A stretch of 64,000 bases of DNA from Oceanihabitans gracilariae (GTDB taxonomy: Bacteria > Bacteroidota > Bacteroidia > Flavobacteriales > Flavobacteriaceae), in contig NZ_JBHULM010000011.1 in the NCBI RefSeq assembly GCF_042684485.1, positions 310,001 through 374,000 on the forward strand, in the 5' to 3' direction. The notes below the pieces were generated by a model. It was not told the origin of the DNA. It saw only the letters and a program-made list of their open reading frames with translations, and did not search any database. The position numbers and the translations under genes were made by a program. This document shows positions 26,257-34,210 of this stretch, one piece after another. The stretch's first letter is position 1; every line of letters begins with the position of its first letter.

Positions 26257-27083
26257 TGTAGTTTTGCGTTTTTGTATTCGCCCAATATTTTAAAATCTTG
26301 TGCCATAATTTTTAATATGGATTTTGCTTTTTTATAATCTTCATAATCATCAAAAGTAACATCAACAAAAAAGGCATAACTCCAAGGAGTTTCAATTTTT
26401 GGTAAGGATTGTATTTTTGTTAAACTCAATTTACAATCACTCATTACATTTAATATGGTTGCTAAGCTTCCTCTTTTGTGTTCTAACTCAAACTTTACCG
26501 AAGCTTTATTAATTTCACTTTCTGGAAATTCATGATTTTCTCTTTTTACAATTACAAAGCGTGTTTCGTTTAGCTTTATAGTTTGAATACTCTTTGCTAA
26601 AATGTTTAATTCAAAAATATCTGCAGCTAAAACACTTGCAATAGCGCCAACATTTTTTAAATTATTTTTATGAATACGCTGTGCAACCTCTGCTGTATCC
26701 TTATCTTCTATTAGTTTAATGTGCGGATATTTTTTAAAAAACTCTTTACATTGTAACAATGCCATAGGATGCGAATGCACCTCTGTAATATCTGCTATAT
26801 CTTGATTTGGTAAAGCCATTAAATTGTGCTGTATATCTAGATATTGCTCACCTACAATATGCAAATTATGACTATCTATTAATGCATAATTTGGTATTAT
26901 AGATCCTGCTATAGAGTTTTCTAAAGCCATAATTACAGCATCTACTTTTTTAGCTAAAAGATTTTCTACAGTGGCATCAAAAGTCAAGCATTCTTTAACA
27001 TGCATCTGATTTCCAAAATATTGCTCAGATACAATATGATGAAAAGACCCTTTTACTCCTTGAATTGCTACAGATTTTATCAT
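26253..27083 (-). CDS. pheA: Prephenate dehydratase
   Basis: The 276-residue enzyme converts prephenate to phenylpyruvate. The catalytic half (about 1-180) includes Gly-Val-Lys-Gly-Ser-Phe-His, Ala-Leu-Glu-Asn-Ser-Ile-Ala-Gly-Ser and Asn-Glu-Thr-Arg-Phe (the conserved Thr-Arg-Phe). The C-terminal ACT domain (about 190-276) carries the Glu-Ser/Leu-Thr-Lys-Ile-Gln-Ser segment used for Phe feedback. No chorismate mutase is attached; that activity sits in the last gene of the operon. The ATG is immediately preceded by the U-tract of a predicted attenuator terminator, leaving no room for a Shine-Dalgarno sequence, so initiation is probably SD-independent. Confidence 0.95.
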   Translation of the reverse strand: MIKSVAIQGVKGSFHHIVSEQYFGNQMHVKECLTFDATVENLLAKKVDAVIMALENSIAGSIIPNYALIDSHNLHIVGEQYLDIQHNLMALPNQDIADITEVHSHPMALLQCKEFFKKYPHIKLIEDKDTAEVAQRIHKNNLKNVGAIASVLAADIFELNILAKSIQTIKLNETRFVIVKRENHEFPESEINKASVKFELEHKRGSLATILNVMSDCKLSLTKIQSLPKIETPWSYAFFVDVTFDDYEDYKKAKSILKIMAQDFKILGEYKNAKLQ

Positions 27084-27154
27084 AAAAAAAAAGCCTCGAT
27101 ATTTCGAGACTTGTTGTTTAATTTATATTTAATATACATATATAACGTCTCGCC
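27084..27154 (-). promoter_or_regulatory. Attenuator of the aromatic operon: antiterminator and terminator hairpins
   Basis: Read on the minus strand, the leader peptide stop (27157) is followed three bases later by segment 2, GGCGAGACG (27154-27146). After a 35-base AU-rich spacer comes segment 3-4, GTCTCGAAATATCGAGGC (27110-27093). Segments 3 and 4 form a 7-bp hairpin with an AAUA loop, followed by nine Us (27092-27084) that run into the pheA ATG. Segment 2 contains CGAGAC, perfectly complementary to GTCTCG of segment 3, so the 2:3 and 3:4 pairings exclude each other. A ribosome that finishes the leader peptide would cover segment 2 and permit termination; a ribosome stalled on aromatic codons would leave 2:3 free and permit read-through. 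Confidence 0.85.
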
Positions 27155-27156
27155 TT

Positions 27157-27207
27157 TTACTTAAAAAAGAAATAGAACCAGCTATAAAATGTAAAATTTG
27201 TTTTCAT
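27157..27207 (-). CDS. Aromatic-rich leader peptide of the pheA operon
   Basis: A 16-codon reading frame encodes MKTNFTFYSWFYFFFK: six Phe, two Tyr and one Trp out of sixteen residues. It runs from ATG 27207 to TAA at 27157 and lies 73 bases upstream of pheA. Its stop codon is three bases before the antiterminator strand. Composition and position are those of a transcription-attenuation leader peptide sensing charged tRNA-Phe, with tRNA-Tyr and tRNA-Trp possibly contributing. This matches the operon's products, which include the first enzyme of the common aromatic pathway. The reading is from sequence only. Confidence 0.88.
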   Translation of the reverse strand: MKTNFTFYSWFYFFFK

Positions 27208-27256
27208 ACTTATAATAATAAGGCTAATGTACTTAATTATATGAAATAACAAAATT

Positions 27257-27360
27257 GTATAAATAGTTTTTTTTGCTTTAGGTTTAATTTTTAAAGATTT
27301 AGTAGTTATTAATCTAATAAATTATATAATTACTATTATTTTTGAAGAAACTATTTATAC
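27257..27360. repeat. 13-bp inverted repeat in the pheA-gldA divergent promoter region
   Basis: GTATAAATAGTTT at 27257-27269 is the exact reverse complement of AAACTATTTATAC at 27348-27360, which abuts the gldA start codon. The arms are 78 bases apart, too far for a simple hairpin, and lie on either side of the presumed divergent promoters. They could be paired operator or promoter sites. AT-richness makes chance matches easier. Confidence 0.4.
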
Positions 27361-28254
27361 ATGTCTATTGAAGTTACAAACATTTCTAAAGTATACGGAA
27401 CGCAAAAAGCGTTAAACCAGATATCTTTTAAAGTAAACAAACCAGAAGTTGTTGGTTTTCTGGGTCCTAATGGTGCAGGAAAATCTACAATGATGAAAAT
27501 ACTAACCACCTATTTAGATGCTACTGAAGGTGAAGCAAAGGTGAATGGCCATGATGTAAATAACAATACCAAACAAGTACAGCAAAGTGTTGGCTATTTA
27601 CCAGAACACAACCCTTTGTATTTAGAGCAGTATGTAAGAGAATACCTTGCTTTTAATGCGCAAGTGTATGGTGTTGGTAAAAATAGAATTAATGAGGTTA
27701 TAGAACTTACAGGATTAACTCCTGAAGCACATAAAAAAATAGGTCAACTATCTAAAGGGTATAGACAGCGTGTTGGTTTAGCAAATGCGCTTTTACACAA
27801 TCCTGATGTTTTAATTTTAGACGAACCCACTACTGGTTTAGACCCAAATCAATTGGTAGACATTAGAAACTTAATAATCAATATAGGTAAAGAAAAAACA
27901 GTCTTCTTATCTACACATATTATGCAAGAAGTAGAAGCTATGTGTGACAGAGTTATTATTATTAATAAAGGTGAAATTGTTGCCAACAAAACCTTAAAAG
28001 AACTTAGAGACGAAAAAGAACAAGTAGTTATTGTAGAATTTGATTACAGAGTAGAAGATGCCTTTTTACTAAGATTACCAAAGGTAAAAAGCGTAAAAAA
28101 CACGCACGATTTTATTTATGAAATCACTTTTGAAACCTCACAAGATATGCGCTCTCACGTGTTTGATTTTGCTCATGATAACGAGTTAAAAATACTGCAG
28201 CTAAACCAAAAGAATGCTAGCTTAGAAAGTTTGTTTAGAGAATTGACGAGTTAG
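27361..28254 (+). CDS. gldA: Gliding-motility ABC transporter ATPase GldA
   Basis: The 297-residue ABC ATPase has Walker A Gly-Pro-Asn-Gly-Ala-Gly-Lys-Ser (about residues 36-43), a Q-loop near Val-Gly-Tyr-Leu-Pro-Glu, the signature Leu-Ser-Lys-Gly-Tyr-Arg-Gln-Arg and Walker B Val-Leu-Ile-Leu-Asp-Glu-Pro. The H-loop histidine is in Leu-Ser-Thr-His. Length and C-terminal extension fit GldA, which with GldF and GldG forms a transporter associated with gliding in flavobacteria. gldFG are not nearby, as usual. The ATG directly follows a TTTATAC arm of an inverted repeat, leaving little space for a ribosome binding site. Confidence 0.9.
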   Translation: MSIEVTNISKVYGTQKALNQISFKVNKPEVVGFLGPNGAGKSTMMKILTTYLDATEGEAKVNGHDVNNNTKQVQQSVGYLPEHNPLYLEQYVREYLAFNAQVYGVGKNRINEVIELTGLTPEAHKKIGQLSKGYRQRVGLANALLHNPDVLILDEPTTGLDPNQLVDIRNLIINIGKEKTVFLSTHIMQEVEAMCDRVIIINKGEIVANKTLKELRDEKEQVVIVEFDYRVEDAFLLRLPKVKSVKNTHDFIYEITFETSQDMRSHVFDFAHDNELKILQLNQKNASLESLFRELTS

Positions 28255-28313
28255 GTGTTAGGTGTTAGGTAACCTAAGCATATTTTTTATTACTAATAAA
28301 CCACACCTAAAAA

Positions 28314-29060
28314 TTACTCAAAAATCAATCTTCCATCATAAAACTCTTCTACAGCTATTGTTGCTGGTTGGTTAAAAGAAATAACATCTCCTGTACTTCT
28401 AATTTCACCTGCAATAGATACTTGCGGATTTACAAGAATATCATTAGTTCCTCTGTGGTAAACATCTACCTCTTGAGCAATTAGGTTTTCGCCTTGAAAA
28501 CGTCCTGTACCTGAGAAAAACCCAACATATAAATGTTGCGTACTACCAGAAATATAAAACGATGAAATATTATTACCTACTACATTTAAATTTTGCGAGT
28601 TTACCTGTAATTTAAAATCGCCAACAGTAATACTTCCTGGCGCATTAAAATCTTCTGAAAACAATTTTAAATCGGCATAATGTAAAACACCATCACTAGA
28701 AATATCATATTGTGTAGAACTTCTAATTTCCGTAATATTTGGTGCGCTTACATATACTTTGGTTATACCATAATCGCGTATATAATTACAAGAATTATGA
28801 TCTGTAAGTTGTAGCTCATTATTTACCACTTTTGCTTCCACATCATTTAATAAGTTTTCACCAGTTTCAATAACTACTTCAAAATCTATATCTTGTTTAA
28901 GTATAAGCTCTACGTCTTTATTTACTAGAATTTTTTCAAAAGAAGACACAAACACTTCTTCCTGTACAATACTTCCTGCTTTTTGAAAGCAATCGTTAGC
29001 ATCTTCGTTATTGCACGAAAAAACAAATAATATAATAAGTATGTATATGCCGTTTTTCAT
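28314..29060 (-). CDS. DUF2807 (head GIN domain) lipoprotein
   Basis: From ATG 29060 the protein has 248 residues. A lipoprotein signal ends in Phe-Val-Phe-Ser-Cys, after which it has the repetitive beta-helix-like pattern of the DUF2807/head-GIN domain (about residues 35-240). That pattern includes Leu-Leu-Asn-Asp-Val, Ile-Thr-Glu-Ile-Arg-Ser-Ser and Gly-Thr-Asn-Asp-Ile-Leu-Val. It is predicted to be anchored at the cell surface or in the periplasm. Function is unknown for the family. The start upstream at 29114 would put charged residues before the signal and is rejected. Confidence 0.8.
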   Translation of the reverse strand: MKNGIYILIILFVFSCNNEDANDCFQKAGSIVQEEVFVSSFEKILVNKDVELILKQDIDFEVVIETGENLLNDVEAKVVNNELQLTDHNSCNYIRDYGITKVYVSAPNITEIRSSTQYDISSDGVLHYADLKLFSEDFNAPGSITVGDFKLQVNSQNLNVVGNNISSFYISGSTQHLYVGFFSGTGRFQGENLIAQEVDVYHRGTNDILVNPQVSIAGEIRSTGDVISFNQPATIAVEEFYDGRLIFE

Positions 29061-29223
29061 GTATGTTTTTTTATTGTTTTTTTTAGCTGTCACATGCTGT
29101 TTGTTATAAATCATTTAATTATCGCTAATGATTCTACTAAAATGGACTCATAACTCTTTCGTTCTAGCAACACCTTTCCTTAAAAAAAGAGAAGGATTTT
29201 TTATATTAAATTTATGCTTCCTA

Positions 29224-30318
29224 TTACAATCTAATACCTACACCAAGCTCTACAGCTTCCGCTTTTGCACCATGTGATTTTAAGGTTAATGCAGCAAACC
29301 ATTTTTCGCCAAAATAGCGTTTTGCTCCTATTCTTAAATAGGTTCTTCCTTCAAAATCATAAGGATAGTACACATAATAACCAAACTGTGTTACCACAGA
29401 CATTTTGTTTATAAATAACTCATGACCAGCAAAAACACCAACACGTTTATAATCTGCACTACCATCTTCACCTGCTTCAGGAAAAGCAGCTGCGCGATAT
29501 TTTATATATTCTTTTAAAAAATTAGAAAAGAAAACATCTGTACCCAATTGCACAGCACTTTTATGGTTTAAGCGTTTATCTGCATAAGCCGAAAGTATAT
29601 AAAAAGGAAACTGGCCACTACCTACAACATCACTTTCATTTACACCACTTCTAAACACAAGGTTGTATTTTATAGGTTGTGTAAATTTTTCATTTGTTAA
29701 GGTATGCAAGTATTCGGCATCTTGCTCATCTAAATTATATGTAACACCAACATTAAAAGCTATAGTATTTACACTTGTATTTGGTGCTTTTACATTAGCG
29801 TTAGAGTAATGCAAAAGGGTTAAACCTGCTTGCACACCAAAACGATTAAAAACACGCTCTTTTTTATAATTTATCATAGCATAAGTACTACTTAAAATAG
29901 TAGAACCAAAAGCTACATTTTTATAATTGTCTACCTTATCATAAGGGTTGCTAGCATAAGCCAAACCTTGACCAAGACGAAGCATTAAGTTTCTATTTAA
30001 AAAGTAAAAATTATAATGCGCATACAACGAAATATTATTACCAAGCACACTGTTTTTAAAATCCTGATAACCTAATGACAATCCGTAATCCGGATAATTA
30101 TAACGTTGTTGCCAATCTTCTTCACCAAAAGTTTTAGTGTTCCAACTTAAAAGAAACCCTTCAGGATGCCCTTGAATTAAATGTGTTATATCATCATTAT
30201 GTACAGCAATATTTCCTGTAAAATAATTTACATCAAAATAAGCCTTTGTAGTTTTCTTTTCTTGCGAAAAAACGCAAGTACAAAACACACAAATAAAGTA
30301 GGTTAATAAACGCTTCAT
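29224..30318 (-). CDS. PagL-like lipid A 3-O-deacylase / acyloxyacyl hydrolase family protein
   Basis: The 364-residue protein has an N-terminal signal peptide (about residues 1-18) and an outer-membrane barrel pattern ending Val-Glu-Leu-Gly-Val-Gly-Ile-Arg-Leu. The motif Leu-His-Tyr-Ser-Asn-Ala near residue 180 corresponds to the His-x-Ser-Asn active site of PagL-type deacylases, which remove the 3-O acyl chain of lipid A. It is longer than classical PagL because of a second barrel-like half. It lies 31 bases downstream of metF and may be read through from it, although function is unrelated. Confidence 0.75.
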   Translation of the reverse strand: MKRLLTYFICVFCTCVFSQEKKTTKAYFDVNYFTGNIAVHNDDITHLIQGHPEGFLLSWNTKTFGEEDWQQRYNYPDYGLSLGYQDFKNSVLGNNISLYAHYNFYFLNRNLMLRLGQGLAYASNPYDKVDNYKNVAFGSTILSSTYAMINYKKERVFNRFGVQAGLTLLHYSNANVKAPNTSVNTIAFNVGVTYNLDEQDAEYLHTLTNEKFTQPIKYNLVFRSGVNESDVVGSGQFPFYILSAYADKRLNHKSAVQLGTDVFFSNFLKEYIKYRAAAFPEAGEDGSADYKRVGVFAGHELFINKMSVVTQFGYYVYYPYDFEGRTYLRIGAKRYFGEKWFAALTLKSHGAKAEAVELGVGIRL

Positions 30319-30349
30319 TAAATTTAGTTAGAGCACAAAAGTATAAAAT

Positions 30350-31303
30350 TTAAAATAAAGCAGAAGCAATGGTTTTTATATTATCGCTCTTTCCCATAGA
30401 ATAAAAATGAAGCACAGGAACTCCTGCTTTTTGCAACTCTTTAGATTGCTTAATTGCCCACTCTACGCCTACTTGTCTTACCTGTTTATTGTCTTTACAA
30501 TTTTCTACAGCTTGAATTAAATCTTCTGGCAAATCAATTTTAAAAACCTGAGGTAATAATTGCAAATGTCTTTGTACAGCAATTGGTTTTATTCCTGGAA
30601 TAATAGGCACATTAATTCCTGCTGCTTTTGCTGCCTCAACAAACTGAAAGTATTTTTCATTATCAAAAAACATTTGTGTAACCACATAATCTGCTCCTGC
30701 ATCTACCTTTTCTTTTAGTCGTTTTAAGTCGGTTTGTAAAGAAGGTGCTTCAATATGTTTTTCAGGATAACCAGCAACACCAATACAAAAATCAGATTTA
30801 TCATCTACCTCTATAACATCATGTAAATACTTTCCTTTGTTTAAATCTTGAATTTGTGACACCAAATCTTTGGCATATAAATGACCACCTTTTGCTGCCT
30901 CAAAATATTTTTGATGCTTCATAGCATCGCCACGTAAAGCCATGACATTATTAATACCTAAATAATGGCAATCTACTAGTAAATATTCTGTTTCCTCTTT
31001 GGTAAATCCACCACACAACACATGAGGCACAGTATCTACATCATACTTATGTTTTATGGCAGCGCAAATACCAAGAGTTCCAGGACGCATTCTAGTTATT
31101 TTTCTTTCAAACAAACCCGCTTTATCAATATAAATAAACTCTTCTCTAGAAGTAGTAACATCAATAAAAGGAGGTTTAAACTCCATTAAAGGATCTATAT
31201 TATTATATAATTCCTGAATATTTTTTCCTTTTTGTGGAGGAATTATTTCAAATGAAAAAAGCGTTTTTCCGTTTGCACTTTTTATGTGTTCTGTTACTTT
31301 CAT
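30350..31303 (-). CDS. metF: Methylenetetrahydrofolate reductase
   Basis: From ATG 31303 the enzyme has 317 residues and the usual TIM-barrel motifs: Phe-Ser-Phe-Glu-Ile-Ile-Pro-Pro, Asp-Val-Thr-Thr-Ser, Leu-Arg-Gly-Asp, and Thr-Gln-Met-Phe-Phe-Asp. It makes 5-methyltetrahydrofolate, the methyl donor of MetH encoded just upstream. The possible start at 31369 would read through dispersed repeat B, so the later ATG is used. The gene is separated from metH by about 225 bases that hold the repeat, but probably belongs to the same methionine regulon. Confidence 0.95.
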   Translation of the reverse strand: MKVTEHIKSANGKTLFSFEIIPPQKGKNIQELYNNIDPLMEFKPPFIDVTTSREEFIYIDKAGLFERKITRMRPGTLGICAAIKHKYDVDTVPHVLCGGFTKEETEYLLVDCHYLGINNVMALRGDAMKHQKYFEAAKGGHLYAKDLVSQIQDLNKGKYLHDVIEVDDKSDFCIGVAGYPEKHIEAPSLQTDLKRLKEKVDAGADYVVTQMFFDNEKYFQFVEAAKAAGINVPIIPGIKPIAVQRHLQLLPQVFKIDLPEDLIQAVENCKDNKQVRQVGVEWAIKQSKELQKAGVPVLHFYSMGKSDNIKTIASALF

Positions 31304-31356
31304 AGTATTGCCCACCAATGTGGAAATCTCTTTAATTAAACTATTTTTTCTTTTTT

Positions 31357-31460
31357 TGGGCGTTACCATACTTCGCTTAAGCTTCTTATGGTCGCGCTAT
31401 CACTACTCGCTCTCTTTGAGGAGCTCAAACAAACCGTTCTATCGCTAACGCATCTACTTG
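31357..31460 (-). repeat. Dispersed intergenic repeat, copy B (inverted)
   Basis: Read on the minus strand this copy shows TTAGCGATAGAACGG, then TTTGAGCTCCTC, AGAGAGCGAGTAGTGA and AGCGCGACC, and ends near AACGCCC. It differs from copies A and C at only a few positions in the core, and the hairpin GCT(C)CTC-AAA-GAGAGC is intact. It lies between metH and metF and contains no gene. The remaining bases to 31528 show no other feature. Confidence 0.85.
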
Positions 31461-31528
31461 CTATGGCCAGGTTTCTTAGCAAAAACTATTTTCTATTTGC
31501 TAAGAGATTCCTTCCTACGCAAGCATTA

Positions 31529-34210
31529 TTAATCCGCTAAATTTGGATTTAACCATTTTGTAGCTTCATCTTTGCTTATATTTCTTCGCTTTGCGTAATC
31601 TTCTAACTGGTCTTCTTTTATTTTTCCTAATCCAAAATACTTAGCTTCTGGGTTTGCAAAATAATAGCCACTTACACTTGCAGCTGGCCACATGGCTAAG
31701 CTTTCGGTAAGCTGTACTCCTATTCTATTTTCTACATCAAGCAATTGCCAAATGGTCTTTTTTTCTAAATGATCAGGACAAGCAGGATAACCAGGAGCTG
31801 GACGAATACCTTTATAGCTTTCTTTTATTAGCTCTTGATTGCTAAGATTTTCGTTTGCAGCATAGCTCCAATGCTTGGTTCGTACTTCTTTATGAAGATA
31901 TTCTGCAAAAGCCTCAGCAAGTCTATCTGCTAATGCCTTTATCATAATCGAGTTATAATCGTCATGCGCATCTTCAAACTGCTTGGCTAATTCGGCAGTA
32001 CCAAATCCAGTAGACACACAAAAAGCACCAATATAATCTTGCTTTCCTGTTGCTTTAGGAGCAATAAAATCTGCAATAGCAAGGTTAGGTTTTCCTGCCG
32101 CTTTTTTAGATTGTTGCCTAAGCGTTAAGAAATTTAAAGTATCTTTTTGAGATGCTTCCACAGTCACTTCTATATCATCATCATTTATGGTATTTGCAGG
32201 AAACAAGCCAAAAACAGCCTTTGCTTTTAAAAGCTTTTCCTTAAATATGCGCTGTAATAGTTCTTGCGCATCTTTAAATAAATCGGTTGCCTGCTCACCA
32301 ACAACTTCATCTGTAAGAATATCTGGATATTTACCATGTAAATCCCAACTTCTAAAAAATGGAGACCAATCGATGTATGCTTCTAATTTGGTAATATCAA
32401 AATCTTGAAGTTCTTGAACACCTAAATGGTTAGGTTTTATAATTTCAGAAGTATTCCAATCTATTTTAAACTTGTTTTTTCTAGCTTCTTCAATAGACAA
32501 GTATTCTTTTTTTCTGGTTCTGCCTAAAAACTGTTCTCTAAACGCATTGTACTCTTCACGAATTTGCTCTTTATATACTTTATTATCTTTATTAAGTAGC
32601 TCACCAACAACAGTTACAGCTCTAGAGGCATCATTAATATGCACTACTGTATTGCTATAATTAGGTGCAATTTTAACCGAAGTATGCGCACGAGATGTTG
32701 TTGCTCCACCAATAATTATAGGAATGGTAACGTTCTTTTTTTCTAAAGATTTTGAAACATATACCATTTCATCTAATGAAGGTGTTATCAATCCGCTTAA
32801 ACCAATAATATCTACATTTTCTTTAATGGCAGTATCCACAATTTTTTCTGGTGGAACCATAACACCTAAGTCAATAATTTCATAATTATTACAACCCAAA
32901 ACCACGCTTACAATATTTTTACCAATATCATGCACATCTCCTTTTACAGTTGCCATTAAAATTTTACCAGCAAACTCTTGTCTTCCATCTTTCTCTGCCT
33001 CTATAAAAGGCTGTAGATATGCAACTGCTTTTTTCATGACACGCGCAGATTTAACTACTTGTGGTAGAAACATTTTTCCGCTTCCAAAGAGATCACCAAC
33101 TACACTCATTCCAATCATTAAATGTCCTTCAATAACTTCAATTGGTTTTCCAACTTCTAGCCTAGCTTCCTCTACATCTTCAACAATAAAAGTATCTAAT
33201 CCTTTTACTAATGCATGTGTAATTCTATCTTGTAACGGATTACTTCTCCACTCTAATACTTTGGTTACATCTTCTTTTTTATTTCCTTTTACGGTTTCGG
33301 CAAAGTCTAACAAACGTTCTGTAGCATCATCACTTCTATCAAATAAAACGTCTTCTACATGCTTTAATAAATCTTTATCAATCTCATCATACACCTCTAA
33401 CATGGTAGGATTAACAATACCTAAATTCATTCCGTGTTGAATAGCATGGTATAAAAATGCGGCATTAATAGCTTCGCGAACCGTATTATTTCCTCGAAAA
33501 GAAAAGGACACATTACTTACGCCTCCCGAAACATTGGCATATGGTAAATTTTCACGAATCCATTTTGTGGCTCTAAAGAAATCTAAAGCATTTAAACGGT
33601 GTTCTTCCATTCCTGTTGCTACAGGAAAAATATTAGGATCAAAAATGATATCTTGAGGAGGAAAACCATCAACATCTACTAATATTTTATAGGAGCGTTC
33701 GCAAATTTCAATTCTGCGTTCGTAAGTATCTGCTTGTCCGTCTTCATCAAATGCCATCACAATTACCGCAGCACCATAACGTTTCACTAATTTTGCTTGT
33801 CTAATAAACTCGGTTTCGCCTTCTTTTAAACTTATAGAATTTACTACACATTTTCCTTGTACAACTTGCAAACCAGCTTCAATAATTTCCCATTTCGAGC
33901 TATCAATCATAATAGGCACACGAGAGATATCTGGTTCTGAAGCAATAAGATTTAAAAAGGTAGTCATGGCGTACTTTCCATCAAGCATACCTTCGTCCAT
34001 ATTAACATCTATAATTTGCGCTCCACCTTCTACTTGATCTCTAGCAACACTTAATGCTTCGTCATACTTCTCTTCTTTTATTAAGCGTAGAAATTTACGA
34101 GACCCTGTAACATTGGTTCTTTCTCCAACATTTATAAAGTTACTTTCTGGAGTTACAACTAATGGTTCTAAACCTGAAAGAGTTAAGTATTTATTTTTAG
34201 TTTTCCCCAT
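31529..34210 (-). CDS. metH: Methionine synthase, C-terminal part (folate, B12 and activation domains)
   Basis: The 893-residue protein corresponds to the last three modules of cobalamin-dependent MetH. The pterin-binding domain begins Asn-Val-Gly-Glu-Arg-Thr-Asn-Val-Thr-Gly-Ser near residue 26. The cobalamin domain has the base-off histidine in Asp-Val-His-Asp-Ile-Gly-Lys-Asn. The SAM-dependent activation domain has Arg-Pro-Ala-Pro-Gly-Tyr-Pro-Ala-Cys-Pro-Asp-His near the C-terminus. The homocysteine-binding domain is encoded separately upstream; the stop of that gene and this ATG overlap by one base (TAATG). Together they equal one full-length MetH. The pair is controlled by the SAM-I riboswitch at 35266-35380. 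Confidence 0.95.
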   Translation of the reverse strand: MGKTKNKYLTLSGLEPLVVTPESNFINVGERTNVTGSRKFLRLIKEEKYDEALSVARDQVEGGAQIIDVNMDEGMLDGKYAMTTFLNLIASEPDISRVPIMIDSSKWEIIEAGLQVVQGKCVVNSISLKEGETEFIRQAKLVKRYGAAVIVMAFDEDGQADTYERRIEICERSYKILVDVDGFPPQDIIFDPNIFPVATGMEEHRLNALDFFRATKWIRENLPYANVSGGVSNVSFSFRGNNTVREAINAAFLYHAIQHGMNLGIVNPTMLEVYDEIDKDLLKHVEDVLFDRSDDATERLLDFAETVKGNKKEDVTKVLEWRSNPLQDRITHALVKGLDTFIVEDVEEARLEVGKPIEVIEGHLMIGMSVVGDLFGSGKMFLPQVVKSARVMKKAVAYLQPFIEAEKDGRQEFAGKILMATVKGDVHDIGKNIVSVVLGCNNYEIIDLGVMVPPEKIVDTAIKENVDIIGLSGLITPSLDEMVYVSKSLEKKNVTIPIIIGGATTSRAHTSVKIAPNYSNTVVHINDASRAVTVVGELLNKDNKVYKEQIREEYNAFREQFLGRTRKKEYLSIEEARKNKFKIDWNTSEIIKPNHLGVQELQDFDITKLEAYIDWSPFFRSWDLHGKYPDILTDEVVGEQATDLFKDAQELLQRIFKEKLLKAKAVFGLFPANTINDDDIEVTVEASQKDTLNFLTLRQQSKKAAGKPNLAIADFIAPKATGKQDYIGAFCVSTGFGTAELAKQFEDAHDDYNSIMIKALADRLAEAFAEYLHKEVRTKHWSYAANENLSNQELIKESYKGIRPAPGYPACPDHLEKKTIWQLLDVENRIGVQLTESLAMWPAASVSGYYFANPEAKYFGLGKIKEDQLEDYAKRRNISKDEATKWLNPNLAD

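Noticed and set aside
28245..28275. Triple GTTAGGT repeat after gldA
   Set aside because: Only three short units, no mobile element or CRISPR-like spacing; likely simple-sequence variation.
31303..31369. N-terminal extension of metF to 31369
   Set aside because: The extra codons are basic and Ser/Lys-rich, read into dispersed repeat B, and are not part of the known enzyme fold.
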